A DNA stretch of 64,000 bases from Actinomycetota bacterium. GTDB lineage: Bacteria > Actinomycetota > Geothermincolia > Geothermincolales > RBG-13-55-18. A program made the position numbers and the translations under genes. Numbering within the stretch: position 1 is the stretch's first letter; each line of letters opens with the position of its first letter. Shown piece by piece: positions 21,423 to 30,355 of the stretch. The notes beneath the pieces are model-generated. The model was not told the DNA's origin. It saw only the letters and a list, made by a program, of their open reading frames with translations, and did no database searches. The DNA lies in NCBI GenBank assembly GCA_028697145.1, contig JAQVFR010000004.1:65390-129389 (forward strand), read 5' to 3'.

Positions 21423-21519
21423 GGGGTCAGGTCTTGTTTTTTGTTACCCCTGGGGGTATCAAAATCGCAGCTCAATGACGAGCAAATAACAGTCCAGGCA
21501 AAAAACAAGACCTGACCCC
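21423..21519. repeat. Palindromic intergenic element, copy 4
   Basis: GGGGTCAGGTCTTGTTTTTTG...CAAAAAACAAGACCTGACCCC. Confidence 0.85.
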
Positions 21520-21529
21520 TATCTTTCCT

Positions 21530-24175
21530 CTATATGCGGATGCGGAGGTTGGAGAGCGGGAAGCTCATGCAGGGGTGGATGTAGCCCGCGACCGCGTCCA
21601 CCTCGCGCTTGAGCACCCTCTCCGGCACGAAGACCTTCCCCTCTATAAGACGGGTGCGGCATACGCTGCACTCCCCCGCCCGGCACACGGCCTCCACCAC
21701 GATGCCCGCCCGCTCCAGCGAGTTCATGAGCGGCTCGCCCGCCCTGGCCTCGATGGTCTTGCCCGTGCGCTCTTCCGTCACCGCGAACACCGCGTCGGGA
21801 TCCGCGCCGGGCCAGCCCGCCTCGGTGGTGATGTCCGCGGGCGGTCCGTAGGCCTCCCTGCGTATCCTCCGCCGGGCTACCCCCAGTGACTCCAGTGCCC
21901 CCTCGCAGAGCACGTACATCTGGGCCGGGCCGCAGAGGTAGAAGGTCTTGCCCTCCACTCCGTCCACGAGCTTCGAGATCATCTCCGCGTCCAGCAGGCC
22001 GCAGGGCCCGCTCCACCCCTCGATGGCCTCGGAGATGACGTAGTCCACCTTGAGGTTGGGCAGCTTTCCCTCAAACCGCTTCAATTCTTCCCCGAAGATG
22101 ATGTCCGCGGGGTCCTTGCTGCCGTAGATGAGATGCATCTTTGGCCCCTCGCCCTTCCCGGCCGCCTCGCGGATGATGGACGCGAAGGGGGTGATGCCCG
22201 AGCCTCCGGCCAGGAAGACCAGTTCGCCGGTGTCCATGAGGGGCTCGTAGTAGAAGCTGCCGAAGGGCCCCGTGGACTCGAACCTGTCCCCCGCCTTCAC
22301 CTCGTCCAGGAGATAGCTCGAGACGAAACCGTCCGCCATGCGGCGCACGGTGATGTCCCAGAAGCCCGCGCCGGGGGCGGAGGCGATGGAGTAGGGGCGC
22401 GAGGTCAGCACGCCGCCCACCTCGCAGAAGAGGTTGACGTACTGTCCCGCCCTGAACCAGGGCAGCTCGCCCTCCGCGGCCTTCATGCGCAGGGTCTTGG
22501 TGGTGGCCGTCTCCTCGATGATCTCGGACACCTCCAGTTGGACGCGGTCGGGATGGAGGCCGGCCAGGGCCCTTTCCACCCGCGTGGTCGGGCTGTCCGG
22601 CAACTCGACGCCCTCCATCTGCTTCTCCAGGTTCGCCTTGAGCTTGCTCATGGCATCGGGCTGGGGACCACCGGCCTCCATATCCTGCAGTACCTTGCGC
22701 GCAGTGAGGAAACCGGAGTAGAGCGAGGGCTCGTAACCGCCGCCGATGTTCACCCAGGCGCCCGAGAAATACAATCCCTCGATGGGGCCTTCGGCGGGCA
22801 TACGCACCAGCCCAGTCCCCGCGAAGGTCTCGTCGAAACCGATGATGCTGCCGCCGACGTTGCGTGAGTAACGGATGTTGGTGAGCGGCGTGGCCACCTC
22901 GATGACCTCGATGTGGTCGCGCAGGCCGTGCGCTACGTTATCCGCCAGGTCGAGGGCCCTCTCCGCCACGCGGTGCTTGGCGTCCGCGTACTCGGAGGGC
23001 TTGAGTTTCATCCACGGCTCGCTGAAGGCGATGAAGGTGCACACCAGCGACGACGTGCCGGGTGGCGAGAAGCTCGGGTCCACCGAATTGTATGCGGTGA
23101 CCGCGATGTCCGACGGCTCCAGCGATACCCCAGCCTTCATGTTCTTCCAGTTGCCGTCCACGTCGTAGCCGTCGCTGTAGAAGGTCTCGTGGTGCCCCAG
23201 CCCCAGCTCCTGGTGGGGGCAGTCCACGCCCAGGTAGAGGTTGACGGTGGAGGCGCCGCCCGACCACGCCCCCAGGCGCTTGAGGTACCAGTCGGGGGTG
23301 TTCTCCCTGCCGATCAGCTCGAGGCAGGTGACGTAGGGATTGGCGTTGCTGACCACGGTGGGGCAGAGTATCTCCGTGCCGTCCTGGGCCTCCACGCCCC
23401 TCACCTTTCCTCCCTCGGTGAGGATACGCTTCGCGCCGTTGCGAAGCCACACCTCGCCTCCCATGTCCTCGATGGAATCGACGAATGCCTGCGAGAGGGC
23501 CTGGCTCTTTCCCTTGACGTGCCAGGGTCCGAAGCGAAGGTAGCTCACCGTGCCCAGGGCATAGGTCAGGAAGGACAGCGAGGACGGGTTGTTGCAGTAA
23601 TAGCCGCAGATGACATTGAGCACGGTGCGCGCCCTCTCGTCCTTGATGAACAGGTCCATGACCTCCTGCAGGCTCTTGCCGAAGTAGGCGAGCAGGGTCG
23701 GGAATTCCTCCTGGTGCTCCATGACCATCTTCATGCCCACGCGGTTGGCGCGAAGCGCCTCCTGGGCGTACTTGAACATGACGTCCGTGAAGTCCCTGAT
23801 GCCATCGGCGTCGGCGGGGAAATACTCCGCCATGGCACTCTCGAAGTTCTCGCGGCCGATGGGGACTACGAAATCGACATCGGGAAGCACGCAGCGGTAG
23901 AACTCCGGGATGCGCAGGAACTCCACCCTCCGCCTTACGTCCACCGCGTCGAGCAGCTTCCACAACGGCCCCGGGTTCTTCTCGTCGCCCAGCCCCGACA
24001 GCTCGTGCAGGGAGATCTCGAACTCGAAGCGTCCCCGCAGGAAGGATGAGGCGTAGCCGCCGGGCACGTAGTGCCTCTCCAGCAGCAGTACCTTCTTGCC
24101 TTCCTTGGCCAGGTTGGCCGCCGAAGAGAGCCCTCCCAGTCCGGCCCCGATGACCACAACGTCGTAATCTTTCAT
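21530..24175 (-). CDS. Fusion: CrtI-family oxidoreductase + ferredoxin-NAD(P) reductase + plant-type [2Fe-2S] ferredoxin
   Basis: N-term DYDVVVIGAGLGGLSSAANLAKEGKKVLLLERHYVPGG; middle RPYSIASAP and GGSGITPF; C-term CRAGECSVC...C. Confidence 0.92.
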   Translation of the reverse strand: MKDYDVVVIGAGLGGLSSAANLAKEGKKVLLLERHYVPGGYASSFLRGRFEFEISLHELSGLGDEKNPGPLWKLLDAVDVRRRVEFLRIPEFYRCVLPDVDFVVPIGRENFESAMAEYFPADADGIRDFTDVMFKYAQEALRANRVGMKMVMEHQEEFPTLLAYFGKSLQEVMDLFIKDERARTVLNVICGYYCNNPSSLSFLTYALGTVSYLRFGPWHVKGKSQALSQAFVDSIEDMGGEVWLRNGAKRILTEGGKVRGVEAQDGTEILCPTVVSNANPYVTCLELIGRENTPDWYLKRLGAWSGGASTVNLYLGVDCPHQELGLGHHETFYSDGYDVDGNWKNMKAGVSLEPSDIAVTAYNSVDPSFSPPGTSSLVCTFIAFSEPWMKLKPSEYADAKHRVAERALDLADNVAHGLRDHIEVIEVATPLTNIRYSRNVGGSIIGFDETFAGTGLVRMPAEGPIEGLYFSGAWVNIGGGYEPSLYSGFLTARKVLQDMEAGGPQPDAMSKLKANLEKQMEGVELPDSPTTRVERALAGLHPDRVQLEVSEIIEETATTKTLRMKAAEGELPWFRAGQYVNLFCEVGGVLTSRPYSIASAPGAGFWDITVRRMADGFVSSYLLDEVKAGDRFESTGPFGSFYYEPLMDTGELVFLAGGSGITPFASIIREAAGKGEGPKMHLIYGSKDPADIIFGEELKRFEGKLPNLKVDYVISEAIEGWSGPCGLLDAEMISKLVDGVEGKTFYLCGPAQMYVLCEGALESLGVARRRIRREAYGPPADITTEAGWPGADPDAVFAVTEERTGKTIEARAGEPLMNSLERAGIVVEAVCRAGECSVCRTRLIEGKVFVPERVLKREVDAVAGYIHPCMSFPLSNLRIRI

Positions 24176-24200
24176 GGCAATGATCCCTCCCGTTTAACGC

Positions 24201-25211
24201 TTACACCCGATCAGCCGAGGCCAGGCGCCTCGCTATCGCCTCCGCCTCCGCGACCATCTCGGTTAAAACTTCCCTTACCGTCTTTATATCGTGGATGATC
24301 CCCACGCTCTGGCTGCAGGCCAGTACCCCCAGGTCCACTTCGCCCCGCTCCAGCATGCTGCGGGTATTCGAGCCGGCGACGATGGCCAGGATGTCCTGGA
24401 AATCCGCACCGGCGCTCTCCAGCTCAGCCGCCTTCTCGGCGGCCTGGTTCCTGATCACGCGGATGGTGTTGTGCACCGACCCCAGCAGGGGCACGGTGTC
24501 CGTCTCCGCCGCCGTGAGCAGGTTTTCCTTGACCAGCCCGCTGATGGGGCATTCGCGCGTCATGAGAAGCCTGGTCCCAAGGAGGACCGCCTCCGCTCCC
24601 AGACTGAACGCGGCGAGCATGCCCCTTCCGTCCGCGATCCCGCCGGCGGCGATGACCGGGACGTCCAGGACGTCCACCGCGCGGGGCACCAGGGACAAGG
24701 TGGAGACATCGCCGATGTGTCCTCCCCCCTCGTAGCCGAACAGGGTCACCGCATCCACCCCCGCCTTCTGGGCGCTTAGGGCATGCCTGACATTCACGCA
24801 CTTGTGCATGAGCTTAAGCCCCCCGCCCTTGAGCATGGCGACGATGTCCTCGGGAGGGCGGTGGCCGCTCGTCTCCACGGCGGCTACCCCGCCCTCCTCC
24901 AGGATGACTTCGGCGTAGAGCCGGTTGTCGATAGGCCGCAGGGCCGGGAAGAGGTTGAGATTGACGGCGAAGGATCTGTCGGTGAGACCCTTCAACCTGC
25001 GCAGGGCCGCCCGGAACTCCTCCTGGGTCGGGAACATGGCCGAAGACATGATGCCCAGGGCACCCGCGTTGCTGACCGCCGCCGTGAACTCGGGGCCGGT
25101 GATCCATTGCATGCACCCGCCGAGCACGGGGTACTCGATACCGAAGAGCTCGGTTATACGGGTCCTGAACATGCCGCTCCTTATTTCATCCAGAGGCCGC
25201 TCTCCGGCCAT
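24201..25211 (-). CDS. Nitronate monooxygenase/FabK-like FMN enzyme
   Basis: ITELFGIEYPVLGGCMQWITGPEFTAAVSNAGALGI; VIAAGGIADGRGMLAAFSLGAEAVLLGTR. Confidence 0.88.
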   Translation of the reverse strand: MAGERPLDEIRSGMFRTRITELFGIEYPVLGGCMQWITGPEFTAAVSNAGALGIMSSAMFPTQEEFRAALRRLKGLTDRSFAVNLNLFPALRPIDNRLYAEVILEEGGVAAVETSGHRPPEDIVAMLKGGGLKLMHKCVNVRHALSAQKAGVDAVTLFGYEGGGHIGDVSTLSLVPRAVDVLDVPVIAAGGIADGRGMLAAFSLGAEAVLLGTRLLMTRECPISGLVKENLLTAAETDTVPLLGSVHNTIRVIRNQAAEKAAELESAGADFQDILAIVAGSNTRSMLERGEVDLGVLACSQSVGIIHDIKTVREVLTEMVAEAEAIARRLASADRV

Positions 25212-25425
25212 ACTATCGATACGTACGCTTGCCGGGCCTGGACATTCGGAAATGTCCTAGGCGCTGGACACTGTTGCGCCGAAGACGGCGCAATCGCTTT
25301 CGCGATACATGCTGTCAAATCAGTCTTCCATATGCGTGCCAGGCCCTGCCGCGCGGACGCGTCACGGCACTGGGACACCGCCGCGCCGCCCTGCGGGCGT
25401 CGCAATCGCTTCCGCGATGCCTTCT
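25210..25425. repeat. Two diverged copies of the 19643-type intergenic repeat
   Basis: CGTACGCTTGCCGGGCCTGGACATTCGGAAATGTCC...GCGCTGGACACTGTTGCGCC and ATGCGTGCCAGGCC...GGGCGTCGCAATCGCTTCCGCGATGC. Confidence 0.7.
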
Positions 25426-25432
25426 CTCATGC

Positions 25433-26215
25433 CTACTCTTTCTTTCCGGTGCGTTTTTCGAAGAACTTGTCCACTGCCTCCTTGTGCTCGGGAGTGATAA
25501 CCGCCAGCGACTGCGCGTACGCCTCCAGGTCCAGGAAGGTCTGGAGGTCCACCTGGTGGCCGGTGTTGAGCCAGCGCTTGGTCATGGCGAGGATATTGGC
25601 GGGGCGGCGAGCCAGCTTCCTGGCCAGTTTCATGACCTCGTCCGATATCTGCTCGTGCGGGACCACGCGGTTGATGAGCCCGATGCGCAGGGCCTCCTCC
25701 GCCTCGACGATGGCCGCCGTCAGGGCCAGCTCCTTGGCGATGGACAGCCCGACCCTCCGGGTCAGGAAGTAGGCGGAGCCGAAGTCGGGCAGTATGGAGA
25801 TACGCGTCCAGCTGAGGAAGAAGCGCGCTCTCTCCGTTGCGTAGGTGATGTCGGCGGCCATGGCCATGCCGAAGCCGCCTCCCACGGCCCAGCCGTCCAC
25901 CTCTGCGATCACCGGCTTGGGCCCCTCGTGCATCTCGTAGATGAACGCGCCCATCGCGCGCATGCCCTCGCAGAGGAGGCTGGGGTCCATCTTGTCGCCC
26001 ATGGTGGTCAGGTCCGCGCCGGCGGAGAAGTTCCCCTCGGCTCCCCGCAGGACGATGACCTTTACCTCCTCGTTATCCAGGACGGACCTCAGGCCCTCCA
26101 TCAGCGGGGGGAGCAACACGTTACCCAAGGCGTTCATGTTGGGCCCGTGCATGGTACAACGGGCGACACCGTCCTCCAGCTCGATCTTGAAGTTCTCGGA
26201 TTCCATGCACATCAC
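25433..26215 (-). CDS. Enoyl-CoA hydratase/isomerase family protein
   Basis: VIVLRGAEGNFSAGADLTTM; EVDGWAVGGGFGMAMAADITYA. Confidence 0.9.
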   Translation of the reverse strand: MMCMESENFKIELEDGVARCTMHGPNMNALGNVLLPPLMEGLRSVLDNEEVKVIVLRGAEGNFSAGADLTTMGDKMDPSLLCEGMRAMGAFIYEMHEGPKPVIAEVDGWAVGGGFGMAMAADITYATERARFFLSWTRISILPDFGSAYFLTRRVGLSIAKELALTAAIVEAEEALRIGLINRVVPHEQISDEVMKLARKLARRPANILAMTKRWLNTGHQVDLQTFLDLEAYAQSLAVITPEHKEAVDKFFEKRTGKKE

Positions 26216-26291
26216 CCTTCCTCACTCCAGGCCCGACGGATCGGGCATATGACGGTTCCTCCCCCGCCCCTTCCTGGCCCCTCGCCTACTA

Positions 26292-26759
26292 TCAGATCAG
26301 CTCGAAGTGCTTGATGTCCAGCAGGCTTCCCGTGCGTTGTTCCTCGAAGACCGCCTTGACCCTGGCCCCGATCTTGATCTTCGCCGGGTCGGTCTCGTTG
26401 ACGTAGTGCAACAGCACGGTGTCCGATCCGTCCAGCATGATGGCCGCGTAGCCGTAGGGCACAGCCTTCTGTGCGCCGGTGGCGGGATCCACGAAACCGA
26501 AGCTGACCACGGTGAAGGTGATCAGTTCCCCTTCGTCCGAGACCGGCACCAGTTCGGTGAGCTCCTCGAAACACGGCCCGCACACCCTGCGCGGGGGGAC
26601 GTACACCTTGCCGCACTTGGGGCATTTCACGCCCACGAACTTCTTGTTGTCCCGCAGTTCGGTGAGGAACTTGGATCCGTATACTCCCGCCGTCCAGTTG
26701 AACGGCTGCGCCATCTCTCCGCTCTCCAGCGTGATGAGGTCTTTCTTCTCCTCGGCCAT
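26292..26759 (-). CDS. DUF35/OB-fold acyl-CoA-associated protein with Zn ribbon
   Basis: VGVKCPKCGKVYVPPRRVCGPCFEEL; in-frame start at 26759. Confidence 0.85.
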   Translation of the reverse strand: MAEEKKDLITLESGEMAQPFNWTAGVYGSKFLTELRDNKKFVGVKCPKCGKVYVPPRRVCGPCFEELTELVPVSDEGELITFTVVSFGFVDPATGAQKAVPYGYAAIMLDGSDTVLLHYVNETDPAKIKIGARVKAVFEEQRTGSLLDIKHFELI

Positions 26760-26764
26760 ATCTA

Positions 26765-27955
26765 TCACCCCCTGGCCTTTTCCGGCTTTTCCTTGCCCAG
26801 GACCAGTATGTCGGACCAGAAACAGCCTCCGAACCCGGTGGCCAGGGCCAGCTTCACGTCGGGCACCTGGCGGTCCTCCGCTCGTCCCTGGATCTGCCAG
26901 GCGGCCTCCGCCACCCTTATTATCGCAGTAGCTCCGATGGCGTTGGAGGACATCACGCCGCCCGAGGGATTCACCGGGCATTTGCCGCCCATGTCGAAGG
27001 TGCCGGCGCGGGTGAGCGCGGGCGCCTCGCCCTTGCCGCAGAATCCCAGGGACTCCATGTAGCGCAGCCCGGCGAAGGAGTACGGCAGGTACAGCTCGGC
27101 CACGTCGAACTGCTCGAGGGGATCGGTGATGCCCACCCTGTCGTACACGTCCCGCGCGGATTTCTGCATGGCCGGGAACCAGGCCTCGCCGGTCTTGAAG
27201 TCCAGGTAGGGATCGCTGGTGTACGCCCAGAGGTGGCGGTCGGCCACGCCGAGGACCCATGCCGGTTTGATGGGGAAATCGTCCGCCACGTCCTCGGAGG
27301 CGAAGACGAGCGCGCAGGCCCCGTCGGTGCGCGGGCACATGTCCCCCATCTTCACGGGCCACGACAGGTAGGGGGAGTTCATTACGTCCTCGATGGTCAT
27401 GTTGAGATGCAGATGGGCGTAGGGGTTGTTGAGGGCGTGCTTGCGCTCCCGCACCGCCACGTATGCCGCGTCCTCCTCGGTGGCGCCGGTAGCGTGCATG
27501 TAGGCGGTGGCCTCCAGGGCCAGACCCGCCACCGCGCCCGCGAAGATGGGGCGGTCCCAGAAGGGGTCGAAGGCGGTGATGATGGCGCCGGTGGTGTCGG
27601 ACTCGGAGTTTTTCTCCCAGCCGATGGCCAGCACGCGGTCGAACAGCCCGGAGGCCACGTGATAGTAGGCGGCCATGGCGATGGTGGAGCCGGTGGTGCC
27701 GCCGGTGGTCAGCTTCATGATCGGCTTCATCAGGGCTCCGCTTCCGTCCACCGACCACGTATCCACGTAGTTAACGCCCTCGAAATGGTCCATGTTCCCG
27801 ATGACCACGGCGTCGATGTCCTTGCGGGTCATGCCCGCGTCAGCCAAGGCCATGCGCACCGCCTCGTTTATCAGTTCCTGCCCGGTGACGTCGGGGCGGG
27901 CGGAACGCTGACGGGTCATGCCCACGCCGGTTACGGCAACTCGCTTGCCCATCAC
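26765..27955 (-). CDS. Thiolase-superfamily protein (SCP2/Ltp-like)
   Basis: Thiolase-fold ORF next to DUF35; nucleophile region reads TTGGTTGS. Confidence 0.85.
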   Translation of the reverse strand: MMGKRVAVTGVGMTRQRSARPDVTGQELINEAVRMALADAGMTRKDIDAVVIGNMDHFEGVNYVDTWSVDGSGALMKPIMKLTTGGTTGSTIAMAAYYHVASGLFDRVLAIGWEKNSESDTTGAIITAFDPFWDRPIFAGAVAGLALEATAYMHATGATEEDAAYVAVRERKHALNNPYAHLHLNMTIEDVMNSPYLSWPVKMGDMCPRTDGACALVFASEDVADDFPIKPAWVLGVADRHLWAYTSDPYLDFKTGEAWFPAMQKSARDVYDRVGITDPLEQFDVAELYLPYSFAGLRYMESLGFCGKGEAPALTRAGTFDMGGKCPVNPSGGVMSSNAIGATAIIRVAEAAWQIQGRAEDRQVPDVKLALATGFGGCFWSDILVLGKEKPEKARG

Positions 27956-29097
27956 TTCTCACCTCCCAGTACCCACACGCAGTGGGATTGCCCGCAAGGG
28001 CCGTTGATACCATGTGCCAGCGCGGTCTTCACCCCGTCCACCTGGTGCTCGCCTGCGTCGCCCCTTATCTGCAGGGCGCACTCGATCATACGGTTGAGCC
28101 CGGCGGCCAGCACCGGGTTCCCCGAGAGGCATCCCCCCGAGACGTTCACAGGCAGCTCGCCGGCGGCGGCCGTCTTTCCGGATTCCGTGAGCTTGCCGCC
28201 CCCACCCTGTTCGCAGAATCCCAGGCCCTCAAGCCACAAGGGCTCCATGTAGGTGAAGGCGTCGTACAACTCGACCAGGTCTATCTCCTTCGCGGGGTCC
28301 TTTATGCCAGCCATGGAGTATGCCTTCTTCGCCGCTTCCTCCAGGGCGCTTACGTCATGGAGTTCGTGGTCCCCCAGGTGATAAGCCGTGCTGCAGTGGG
28401 CCACACCCTTCGCCCATACCGGCTTGTCCGTTATCTTCTTCGCCCTCTCCTCCGTAGCCAGGATGATGGCCGAGGCGCCGTCGGAGATGGGGCAGCAGTC
28501 CAGCAGCTTGATGGGATCCGCGATATACGGCGAGGACATGACCTTCTCCACCGTCAGCTCCAGGGGGAGTTGGGCGACAGGGTTCTTGAAGGCGTTGCCG
28601 TGGTTCTTCACGGAGACTAGGGCACATTGCTCCTCTGAAATGCCATATTTTGTCATATATGCCCTTGCCTGCAGCGCGGACGAGGTGATGGCCTCGATCC
28701 CCAGCATCCTGGCGTAGATGGGGTCGAACATGGCGTTTGTGATCAGGGGCATCTGGCTCTCCGAGCCCTTGTGGTGCGCGCACACAAGCGTGGTGCCGTA
28801 GCTCCCCGAAAGGACGCGCATGAGCCCGAAGAACGCGCCGAAGGTCCCGTCCCCCTCAACCGTGGTGACGTTCTTGTCGTAGGAGCCGCAGGCGTCCATG
28901 ATGGCCATGGAAGAGATGGTGCGCCCGTCGAAGAAGTCGTTGGACACGGTGACCACGTTGTCTATCTGGTCGATGGACATGCCCGCGTCGTCCAGGGCGG
29001 CGCGCGTGGCCTCGTAGACCAGGTCAGCGTATCCGTCCGCCTTCCTCTCCCGCTCGATGCGTGTCATAGCCGCACCGACGATGGCTACCGCTTCCAT
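27952..29097 (-). CDS. Thiolase-superfamily protein (SCP2/Ltp-like)
   Basis: Thiolase-fold ORF; nucleophile region VEGDGTFGAFFGL; stop/start overlap with next gene. Confidence 0.85.
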   Translation of the reverse strand: MEAVAIVGAAMTRIERERKADGYADLVYEATRAALDDAGMSIDQIDNVVTVSNDFFDGRTISSMAIMDACGSYDKNVTTVEGDGTFGAFFGLMRVLSGSYGTTLVCAHHKGSESQMPLITNAMFDPIYARMLGIEAITSSALQARAYMTKYGISEEQCALVSVKNHGNAFKNPVAQLPLELTVEKVMSSPYIADPIKLLDCCPISDGASAIILATEERAKKITDKPVWAKGVAHCSTAYHLGDHELHDVSALEEAAKKAYSMAGIKDPAKEIDLVELYDAFTYMEPLWLEGLGFCEQGGGGKLTESGKTAAAGELPVNVSGGCLSGNPVLAAGLNRMIECALQIRGDAGEHQVDGVKTALAHGINGPCGQSHCVWVLGGEK

Positions 29098-29571
29098 CTA
29101 CTCCACCCCCTTCACCGGGCGGAAAAACTTGACATCGAGGATGTTGCCCTCCCTCTTGTCGGAGAAGACCGCCTCCACGCTGTCTCCAACCTTCAGCTCT
29201 TTGTCGTCGAACTCTCCGAGAAGATGCAGAAAACCCGTGTCCGCCCCCTCCAGCCTGATGATGCCGTAACCGTAGGGCACCGGCAGGGGAGACAGTTGGG
29301 GGTGCTGTCTTCTCACTATGGTGTAGGACTCCAGGGTGCCGGAGGAGCCCAGCTCGACCCACTGCGAGCATTCTTCGAAGCATTCGGGACAGTGACGCCG
29401 CGGGATATGATACACCTTCTCGCACCCGGGGCAGCGGGTACCCAGGAACACGCCTTTATCGCGCAGCGACTCAAGGTAACGTGTGCCCACCTCCCCGGCG
29501 AACCAGCGGTAGGGCACCTTGATGCGGCCCTCCATCACCAGCACTTCCTGGTCCTTTCTCCAGTCTTCCAT
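29098..29571 (-). CDS. DUF35/OB-fold protein with Zn ribbon
   Basis: GTRCPGCEKVYHIPRRHCPECFEE; start 29571 with GGGGAGGG RBS. Confidence 0.83.
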   Translation of the reverse strand: MEDWRKDQEVLVMEGRIKVPYRWFAGEVGTRYLESLRDKGVFLGTRCPGCEKVYHIPRRHCPECFEECSQWVELGSSGTLESYTIVRRQHPQLSPLPVPYGYGIIRLEGADTGFLHLLGEFDDKELKVGDSVEAVFSDKREGNILDVKFFRPVKGVE

Positions 29572-29765
29572 ATTCCTCATCCCTCCCCTTCTCGATCTGC
29601 CTGCGATCCGGGTTATATCCGTCATCAGGCCATCCGCATTGCGCAAGGCTCCGGACGGCCTATCCACCAACCGCTTATCAAACGCATTCATCCCTCCGGC
29701 GAGGACCCGCCCTGACCCCCGCGCGGGAAACGGCAGGGCGCGGTGCGGCCTCCCCGCCGCCATCC

Positions 29766-30338
29766 TCATCTCTTCTCGCAACCCTTGAGGATGAGGTCGT
29801 AGAACACCGCCGCGATCTCGTCGGCGCTGGCCTGTCCGTCCGCCCGGTACCAGTCGAAGAGCCAGTTGCACATGCCGGAGATGGCGCGCACCACCATGGG
29901 CACGTCCATTTCCCGGAACTTGCCCTCCTCTATGCCCTGGTTCAGCAGTTCGCGGTAGAGTGCCTCGAACTCCCGGCTCATGGAACGGATGAACTTGCGC
30001 TTGTCATCCTGCAGCTCGCTCTCCTCGGCGAGGTAGACGGTGGTGACGTCGCCATGCTCGGAGAACATGCTCACGTGCCACGCGATAAGGCGGTGCAGCT
30101 TCTCCTCGGTCTCGCCGGGTTCGGCGACGATGCGCCTCACCCCCTCCATGAGACGCTCGATGGCCGACTCGCAGATGGCATAGAGCAGGTCGTGCTTGGT
30201 CTTGATGTAATAGTAGAGGGCGGGCTTGGTCACGTTGAGCTCCGAGGCGATGTCGTCCATGGTCGTGGCGCGGTAGCCCTTGCTGCGGAAGAGGCGGGCC
30301 GACACCGCGATTATCTCGTCCCAACGCGATTTGTTCAT
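29766..30338 (-). CDS. TetR/AcrR family regulator
   Basis: MNKSRWDEIIAVSARLFRSKGYRATTMDDIASELNVTKPALYYYIKTKHDLL. Confidence 0.93.
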   Translation of the reverse strand: MNKSRWDEIIAVSARLFRSKGYRATTMDDIASELNVTKPALYYYIKTKHDLLYAICESAIERLMEGVRRIVAEPGETEEKLHRLIAWHVSMFSEHGDVTTVYLAEESELQDDKRKFIRSMSREFEALYRELLNQGIEEGKFREMDVPMVVRAISGMCNWLFDWYRADGQASADEIAAVFYDLILKGCEKR

Positions 30339-30355
30339 GGCTCCTCCCCGTATTC

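Noticed and set aside
13817-21519. CRISPR array
   Set aside because: Repeats are few, irregularly spaced, palindromic over their full length and separated by genes; no cas genes seen.
13919-24175. Classical carotenoid biosynthesis cluster
   Set aside because: No phytoene synthase, GGPP synthase or cyclase visible; acyl-CoA genes surround the CrtI-like genes instead.
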